Part shown: piece after piece, positions 21,301-30,300 of the stretch
Layout: every line of letters begins with the position of its first letter
How positions within the stretch are numbered: the first letter of the stretch is position 1
From: Luteolibacter yonseiensis
Lineage (GTDB): Bacteria > Verrucomicrobiota > Verrucomicrobiia > Verrucomicrobiales > Akkermansiaceae
NCBI RefSeq assembly: GCF_016595465.1
Contig: NZ_JAENIK010000013.1
Location: 62,001-126,000 of the forward strand
DNA: 64,000 nt
Direction: 5' to 3'
Position numbers and translations under genes: made by a program
The notes under the pieces: model-generated
What the model was told of the DNA's origin: nothing
The model's input: only the letters and a program-made list of their open reading frames with translations
Databases searched by the model: none

Positions 21301-24300
21301 GGATTCGACTGTCCGGCCGCTTCGATGGCACCTCCATTTCCGCGGAACGTGCAATTCCTGATGACGGACTCCGAATTGCTGAGATACACCGCTGTCTTGT
21401 CGTTCGCGCCGATCAGGGTGAATCCGTCGAGCACGGCGTCGGTGGTCTTGGCATTCCGTGCCGCCGTGGAATCCGCGCTGAGGAAAATCTGCCTGCCGCT
21501 GCCGAGGAGCGTCACCTCGTTCGCCGCCACATTGCGGTCCGCCCGTGCCGTTTCATTCCCCGCGAATCCGCCATAGAGGTGGACGTTCCATTTCAGGCTC
21601 GCCGTGTTGATGTCATAGCTGCCGCCCTGCACCCAGATCTCGCTGTATTCGTTCGTCACGGCCAGCGCCTGCTGGATGGTGCCGAACGCGGTCGCCCAAC
21701 TCTTGCCATCGCCCGGGCTGGCTGCGCCGCCATTCACATAAATGACCTGCGGACGCGTGACGGTGAGGACCAGATCGCCCGAAGTGATGGTCTGCGTGAC
21801 GCCGCCGGTGGTCCGCTCGATGACGGCCCGGAAGCGGGCCCCGTTCATCGCGAGCGACGGTGCGTCGAAGTAAAGCGTCCTCGTGGTGCCATCCGGGGAC
21901 CGGATGAGACGGAAGCTGCCGGTGTCACCGGTGATGGTCACCCAGTTGCCGTTACCGTCGAGATACTGCCACTGCTTGAAATTGTGTCCCACGTAGGTGA
22001 ACGACGTGTCGGTCCCCTCCGTCGCCGAGGTGGAGGTGGGATAGTTGGAAATCAGCAAGGGATTCCCGGAGTCGGCGGGAGACTCGTAGGCACCGGCGGC
22101 TCCGTAAAAACCACGGCGCTGGACCTTGTCCAGATCGGTGCTGCTGAGCAGCGTCATGTTCGAGGCATTCGACGTGATGGCTGCGGGAGAATTGGGCGAC
22201 AGATGGTAATCCCCAGCGGACGGATCCACGAACAGTGGATAGAACGACATGTTGTTGTTCGCATTGTAGGACGAGAGCGGAGTGGGAACGCTCTCGATGA
22301 TCGACTGCCCGACAGTCACCGTGCCCATGCCGTCGGTGCCCGCGGGGTCTCCAAGCTGGTGCTGCTCGGAGGTGGAGGTGGCGCGGGTGCCACGGTTCCC
22401 CCAGAAGATGCTGTTCTTGATCGTGGAGGCCGCCTGCCGGTAGGTGTAGAGACCGCCGCCGAATGATCCGCCACGGTTGTCCGCCACGGTGCTGAAGGTC
22501 ATCGAGAGGCTGCCGCTGTTTTGCAGGGTCGCCATGCCTCCGCTGGCGATGTTTTTGGCAAACAACGATCCCTCGATCACGCAGGTACCCGCCGTGTTGT
22601 TCGCGATGATGGCGCCGCCCGTCGTGTTTCCACGGAACGCGCTGCGAAGCACGGTCAGGTGGGCACCGGTCCCGCTTCCGCTGCGGATGAAGGCACCCGC
22701 GATCGTGTTTCCGTTCACGACGGTGTCGCTGATCACCACGGTGGATTCGTTGGAAGAGGTCAGCAGGTCCGACGATGTCGTATTGTCGTGAATGCGGCTG
22801 TTGCCGAGAGTGACCGTGCTGCGGTCGACAATGAAAAGGTTCCCGGTGTTGCCCGTGAATTCGCAGTTCTCGTACTGCACCTGGCTTTGGAAATTTCCGA
22901 GATACCCGGCGTTGTTACGGAAAACGCAGTTCCGGTAGGCGATGATGACCCCGGCGTGGTAGATCGTCGCCGGACCCGTGCTGTCTCCGATGGTGAAGCC
23001 GTCGATCGCGGACGAGAGACCGGAGTCGGAGTCTGGGGTGGCCGCGTAGAACACCGGATTCGTCCCAACCGCATGGAGGATGGTCGGATGGGTCAGCGGA
23101 TTGCGCTGGCTCCTTGTCGTTTCGGTTCCGGCGAATCCACCGAAGAGATTGACCGCTCCGTTGAGATTGAAATTGGGAGCGGAGACCGGCGTGTGCGTTC
23201 CGCCGGTCACCCAGATTTCGTCGGCGGTTTCCGCATTTTCCAGAGCACGGGACAAGCTGGTGTAAGCGTTCAACCAGCTCGTGCCGTCGTTGGTACCGGT
23301 GGCGACCGGGTTCACGCGGACGATGCGGGGTTCCTTCACCGTCAGGATGGCGGACGGAATGGAATTCACCTGACGCGCGGTATCCGAGAAGCTCACCTTG
23401 AGGCCGGAATCCAGCAGGCTGAGGCCATTGACGCGCACCGTGGAAAAGCCGGGTCCGGTGACGAAGGTGTAGCGACCGGCGGGCAACGGTGTGGTTCCGA
23501 TATAAAGCGTCCAGGCAGGGTTCAACGTGGTTCCCACCGGCCAGCTTACAGTGAAATCGACGCTGCCGCCGATGTTGTAGGCCGTGCGTGACCGGGGCAG
23601 CGAGTTCAACTGGACCGGAGCGGCCGCATTGCCCGCGAGTTCGTAGGCACCCATGTCCGGAGCGCTCTCCCGGACGCGCGGACGGCCGAGAAGATCGGTG
23701 GTGGAGGAAGTCGTGTAAACGGTGGAAGCCGCGTTCACGAGTGGCGAGTAAAGGGCGAGCGCGTAGTCACCGCCACGGGCGGGATCAAAGATCGGGTCGA
23801 ATTTCACATTCCCATCTGTCAGCGATGTGAGGCCGTCAATGCAGGACGAACGGAACATAAGCGTGCCGCCGTCCGCGCGGATGGCGCGCTCATAGGTGGT
23901 CCAGCCCTGGTAGGTGGTCCGGTTGTTCCAGAAGATGGAATTGCTCACCTTTACGGTGCTGTCCTGTGCGTACAGCGCGGCCACGGTTCCTTTTGACGTG
24001 TTGTCCGCCACAGTGCAGTGCACCAGATCCAGCGTGCCTTTCTTCATGAAAACGGCACCGCCGCTGCCGCTCGCACTGTTGCGCGCGAAGACCGAATTCT
24101 CAACCGTCGCGCTCGCACCGGCGATGTAAAGCGCGCCGCCGTAGACGCCGGTGTTCCCCAGGAACTGGCACTCCGCGATGAGCGGGTTCGCGCCATTGAT
24201 GTTCGACATGGCCGCTCCATATCCGTCTCCGGCGCGGCTGCTGTCATTGTCACGGAAGACGCAGTTCCGGATCGTGGGCGAAGCTCCGTCGTTATGAAGC

Positions 24301-27300
24301 AGGCCGGAGTAGGAGTCCTCGAGAATGAACCCGTCGAGCAGGCCGGTGCGGTCCGTCGAATGATTGGAGACAACGTGGCGGCTGTATCCGGTGCGGTTTG
24401 TCGCGCCATTCAACCTGCCGCTCAGGATGGTGGGACGCGTGACCGGATTCCTGTCAACAAGCGCGGTCGACGAAGAATGGAAACCACCATAGATTTTCAC
24501 TCCGAGCGGAATCTGGAAAGACGCATTGGTATCCCCTCCGCTGGTCGGGAGATAGGTCCCGCCCGCGACCCATACCGCGGTGCCAGGGCCGCTGACTTTC
24601 AACGCATCCGCCAGACTGCCAAAGGCCGTGTGCCAGGAGAGTCCGTCCGCCGACATGTTGAGCCGCGCGGCATCTACATAGATCCGCGCCGGAGGCAGCG
24701 TGAGCCGTGTGGAGGTCGTCGTGAGGGTGGTCCCGCCACGCACGACCTGCAGACGGAAAAGGTAACCATTCGCACCGGCCGGCGGCGCGGTGATCGTCAG
24801 CGTGCGGGAATTGACTCCCGAATACACCCCGTCCTCCGTGAGCGGAACAAAGTTGCCGTCGCCGCGATCCACATACCAGACGAGCACATCCCCCTCTTCC
24901 ACCGCGAAGGTGGTGTTCCTGATGAAACGAAGCACACCGCCTGAGAAATCCGAGCTTGCGATGACCCGCCCGAGAGCGGCCGGACCGGTGTATTCATAAG
25001 GACCGAGATCCACAACCGCCGAGCTGACGCGGGCATTTCCCTCCAGATCTGTTTCGGTGAGGAGGTAACCACCGCCGTAGGAAGCCGTTCCCGAGTTGAT
25101 CGCGGGCGACGCGCTGGCTAGGCGGAAATTCTCATTGTTGATGTCCACGAATCCCGGAGCTTCATCGAAGTTGCCCATTTGCGGAATGTTCGCATGCCGG
25201 TTCAGCCCCTGGACCAGAGAATGATTCGCGAACACGGGGCCGTCGCCCTTGACCAGGACCTGCTGGTCCTCGAGTCCGTCCAGTCCGCCCGAACCGGAGT
25301 TCACAGCAGAGTTGTTGTAAAATATGCTGTTGTAGAGTTCCACCGTGTAAGCACCGGGAATCGTATGATCCTGGTAAACCGCGCTGCCACCGAGCGGGGT
25401 GGCGGACAAAAGCTTCGCCTGGTTTCCGTAGAACGTGGAGTTGGTGAGCCTGAGCGAAATTCCCTGGCTGGAGATCGCGCCGCCCCGGCCATCCAAAGAG
25501 CGGTTGCCAAAGAACAAACCGTTTTTCAGGTTGAAGGACAAACCGGCGGTCGTTCCGTTCAGAGCGACCGCGCCACCCGATCCCGCGCGGTTGTTCTTGA
25601 AGATGCAGTTCTCGATCGAAACCGATGAGTTGTAGCTGATGGCGCCGCCCGTCAGTTCCGCGGTGTTGTTTTCAAAACGGCAGCCGGTTATGTCCGAGCC
25701 GAACAGATAACCCGGCGTGCCGGTGGAGGCGACCGCTCCCCCGTTTCTCGCGTGGTTGTCGCGGAAAACACAATTCTGGATCGTCGGGCTGGAGCTGATG
25801 TTGAGGATCGCGCCGCCATCCTCGTCGTCCGAGTAAGCGTTCTCGAAGGTGAGTCCGTCCAGGATCGTGGAGGCACCCACGTTCTCGTTCCGGAACAAAT
25901 GCCGTGAATTGTCCAAGGCGCTTGATGAGGACCCGATGTTTCCACTGATGCGGGTCACACGCACCGTGGGCTTGCGCGCATCACGCAGCGATTCGGTGCC
26001 TTTGAAGCCACCATAGACCTTCACCGCGTAGCTGTTGATCGAGAAGGAAGCGTTCCGGTCCGTGCCGGTGGTTGGATAATACGTTCCTTCCTGCACCCAT
26101 ACCTGCGCGTTGGGCTTGGCCATCGCCGCCTGCAGGTCGCTGGTCGCATCCGCCCAGCCGGTTCCGCTGCCATCGCCCGTGGCAACCGGCCTCACATAGA
26201 CATAGGCAGCCTTTGACATTTCAGTGGGCCGCAGCCGTGAGACCGGGGAATAATAAGTCGAGGCACCCCGGATGAGCCGCAGGCGGAAAAGGAAGTTGCT
26301 CGGCGGGGTCAGGACCGTGAGCGAAGGAGTGTTCAACCCGAGATACGCATCCGGCAGAGGCTCGTCGCCCGGGTCGTTCGCGCCGAGGATACCGAAGCCC
26401 GTGCCGTCGCCGCGATCCACCTGCCATGCGAGGATGTCGCCCTCCTGAGCGTCGTAGTCGGTGGCGGTGTAGCTATAGCTCTCCAGTCCGGATGAGGCCG
26501 CAGCGATTTTCCGAATCGGATTGGCGGGGGTCGGAGGATGCTCGTATGGCCCGAGGTCGATGGTGCCGATGATGCGGTTGTTCCCATCCAGGTCGGTCGT
26601 CTCAAGCCGGCTGGAAATCTCGTTCATCGATCCGGACTCGATGGTCGGAGAGGTGGCGGCGACATGGAAGTTCGTGCCTTCCTGCAAGAAGACCGGATCA
26701 CCATCGAAGTTTCCGTTTCCGGTAAAAGTCTGGAGTCCGTGGATCAGCGAGTTCTTAGCTCCGCCGAAGCTGCCGGCGGCAAGGGAGATCTGTTGTTTTT
26801 CCGTGTTCGCGACTCCGCCCGTTCCCGTGTTGACGGCGGTGTTTTTATAGAAAATGGAGTTATACAATCCCAGCGATGCGTTGCCGGATCCTTTGTCAAA
26901 AGAGACACCACCACCGGCGGCAGAACCGGTCGAACCGACCGTGGCCCGGTTGCCATAGAGCGTGGAGTTGATGACATAAAAACCCATCCCCTTCGCCCAG
27001 ATGGCTCCGCCCGTGCCGGCGGTCGCCCGGTTCCCGGCGAACAGGCTGTTCTGCACGGTGCAGTTCTGCCCATCCATGTCACCCGTGGTCTGGATGGCCC
27101 CACCCGTCTGTGCGGTGTTGTCTTTGAAAAGCAGATTCGCTCCGGCCCATGAGCCGTCGATGTAAATGGCACCGCCGCCCAGCTCTGCACTGTTTTCGTG
27201 GAACTCGCAGTTGAACAGCTTGGAACCGTATGCGACTCCGGTGGTGTCGGTCGAGGAGATCGCGCCACCGTTGCGCGCGTGGTTGTTGCGGAAAACACAG

Positions 27301-30300
27301 TTCCGGATCGAGGGGTTCGAGCGGATGCCTTGGATCGCACCGCCGTCCTCACCTTCCGCATGGGCGTCCTGAAGATAGAGTCCATCGAGCACCGCAGAAC
27401 TCCCCACATCTGTGTTACGGAAGAGATGCCGGGTGTTGTCCTCCGCGCCGGAGCCGCCGATGGCTCCGCTGATGATCGTCGGGTTCGCACGCCAGTCGCG
27501 CGTCGCCAGCCTGGTTTCATTTCCTTTGAAACCACCATAAACCTCCACTCCATCCCCCATCGAAAATGACGCGTCCCGATCCGTCCCCGATGTCGGAGCA
27601 TAAGTGCCCGCCGCGACCCACACCTCGGCGGAAGTCCGCGCGATGGCGCTCCGCAGATCGCTGGTGGCGTTGATCCAGCTGGAGCCGCTGCCATCCCCCG
27701 TCGCCACCGGTTTCACATAGACATAGCGATAGATGCTTTCCGCGGTAGGTTCCAGAATGGCTACGGGCGAAAGATAATTCAGTCCGTTGTGGGTCAGTTG
27801 CAGACGATAGGAGAATCCGTTCGGCCGGGATGACACGGTCAGTGTGCCGGTGGCCACGCCCTGGTTTTCCTCCCTTTCCGTCAACGCCACATACCCCAGC
27901 CCGTCGCCACGATCCACATACCACCGCAACGTATCACCTGAGACGGCGGTGTATCCCGTGGAGAAAATATAGCTCTCGGTCCCCACCGAGGTCTTTGCCA
28001 CATTCTTCACCGGATGCGCGGGAGCCCCGCTGTGCTCATAGGGACCAAGGTCGATCTTCCCATTCACCAGGCGGCTCGCACCCGCCAGATCAAGGGTGAT
28101 CGCCTGGGTGTAAATGCTCCCTGAGTCGCCGGAGTCGATCGCAAGGGACGTTGGCAGCAGACGGAAATCCGTTCCCTCCGTGACGAACTGTGGGTCGCCG
28201 CTAAAGTTGCCATTGATCGGACCACCGCCGAAGGTGCTCAGTCCGTGTACCAGCGAGTTTCTCAGCAGCGGGCCCGCCGACTGGATCTGCTGTTTCTCCA
28301 CGGTTTGCCCGCCACCGGTGCCGAGATTCACCGCCGTGTTCTTGTAGAAGATGGAGTTGAAAATCTGTGCCGTGGTATCCGCCGGAACCGAGGTTCCGTC
28401 GTCGATCGCACCGCCGCCCGTCTTCTGTGTGGACGTGGCGGTGGCGCTGTTTCCGTAGAACGTCGAGTTCACGACGTTCAACTGGAGCATCGAGCTGGAG
28501 ATGGCCCCACCCGCTCCGGAGGCTGATGCGTTGTTGGAGAACAAGCCGTTCTGGATCGTGCAGAACTGGCCGGGGATGGAGCCGGTCACGGAGATCGCGC
28601 CACCCGCTGTGCCCGCAGTGTTTCCGTTGAAGACCAGATTGTTTCCGAACAACGTATGCGCGTATGAAACCGCTCCACCCGCCGCCTCAGCGGAGTTGTT
28701 GCGGAACTCGCAGTTCACCAGGATCGAGCCTTCCACGAGGCCGGAAGAATGGATCGCGCCGCCGTTCCGGGCGTGGTTGTTCAGGAACACGCAGTTCCGG
28801 ACCAGCGGTGCGGAATCGACATTGAGGATCGCGCCGCCATCCGCATCCGAGCTATATGCGTCACGGAGCGTGAATCCGTCCAGCACGGTCGAGCTCGCCC
28901 GGCGTGCGTTGGTGTTCTTGAAAAGGTTTTTGGAATTGTCACCCGCGACATTCGGAGTGCCGATGTCGCCGCTGATGATGGTCACCCGGGTCTTCCAATC
29001 CCGCGCCGCGCGCGTCGTCTCCGTACCGGCGAATCCGCCGAAGACACGCACTCCGTCGGCAAGTGAAAACGAGGCATTCCGGTCGCTGCCGGTGGTCGGA
29101 CGATAGGTGCCCGCCGCGACCCATACCTCGGCGTTCGCATGACTGACGGCCGCCGCCAGATCGCTCGTCGCGTTGGCCCAGCTCAAACCGCTGCCGTTAC
29201 CGGTTGCGGTAGGTCTCACATAATACACCGCCACCCCCGAAGGGATGGTCGCGTTGATCATGCCTGCGGAACCCGCGCCGACGCCCGACGCCACCGGGTT
29301 GCTGGAGCTCCCCGCGCCAACCTCCACGGTGGTGCCCGCGAGCGCAGAAGAATCCGGCAGCGTGCTGTCCACCTCGTAGGCACCGATGTCGACCCGGGAA
29401 TTCAGCACCCGCTTCTTACCCGCCACGTCCATGATGTTCTCCAGATCGACGGCGTGGGAAATCATCTTCCAGGTGATCCACTGGTTGGCACCGGCGTTGT
29501 TGGCAGGCGACTGCACGCTGGGTTTCCCCTTCGGAGAGGAGACCAGCATCGGGTCCGCGGAGCTGTTGCCATAGGCGGGGTCACGCAGCTTCGGCCGGAC
29601 ACCCTCACCCACGTTCACCGCGCCAGAGCTTTCCAGCTCGCCGCGCGCGTCCGCTTCCCGCGTGGCGGCGATCGCCGCATTGATCTCGCTCTGGGACAGG
29701 TTGACGCCAGCAAGTCGCGGCGCGATGCGGTCCGTCCCGAGCGGAATGGTGTCCAGACTCTGGATGATGGAGTTCCGGATATCCATGATGCCCAGCCAGT
29801 TCACCTGTTCACCCTGGAGCGCGTTGTAACGGGCGCGCGCGTTTTCATCGAGCATGGACTCCGTGACCGCCTCGACATCCGCGCCGCTCGCCACCGTCTT
29901 GTTCGCGTTGTTCCAGAGGATCGAGTTGTAAACCCGGACATCCGCCCCCATCGCCGCCGAAAGGGCCTTGCCCAGGGCGGTCTCGGACTTGTTGTTGATG
30001 ACGGTGCAGTTCACCATCATCATGATCGAGTTGAAGCTGTTCGCGACCGCGCTCGTGCCATCCGTCGAGGTGTTGTTCGCGAAGACCGAGCTGATCACCT
30101 GCGGCATGTTCCACATCGCGCTGGAGATCGCGCCACCATTCGACTCTGCCCTGTTTTTGGTGAAGGTGCAGTTCTCGACCAGCAGGTTGTTGAAGACCAG
30201 CTCGATGGCTCCCCCTTCGTTGCCCGCCTCGTTCCCGGTGAATGTGCAAGAGGCGAAGGCGGACCGCCCTGCCTCGGTATAGTTTTCATAACCGGCTTTC

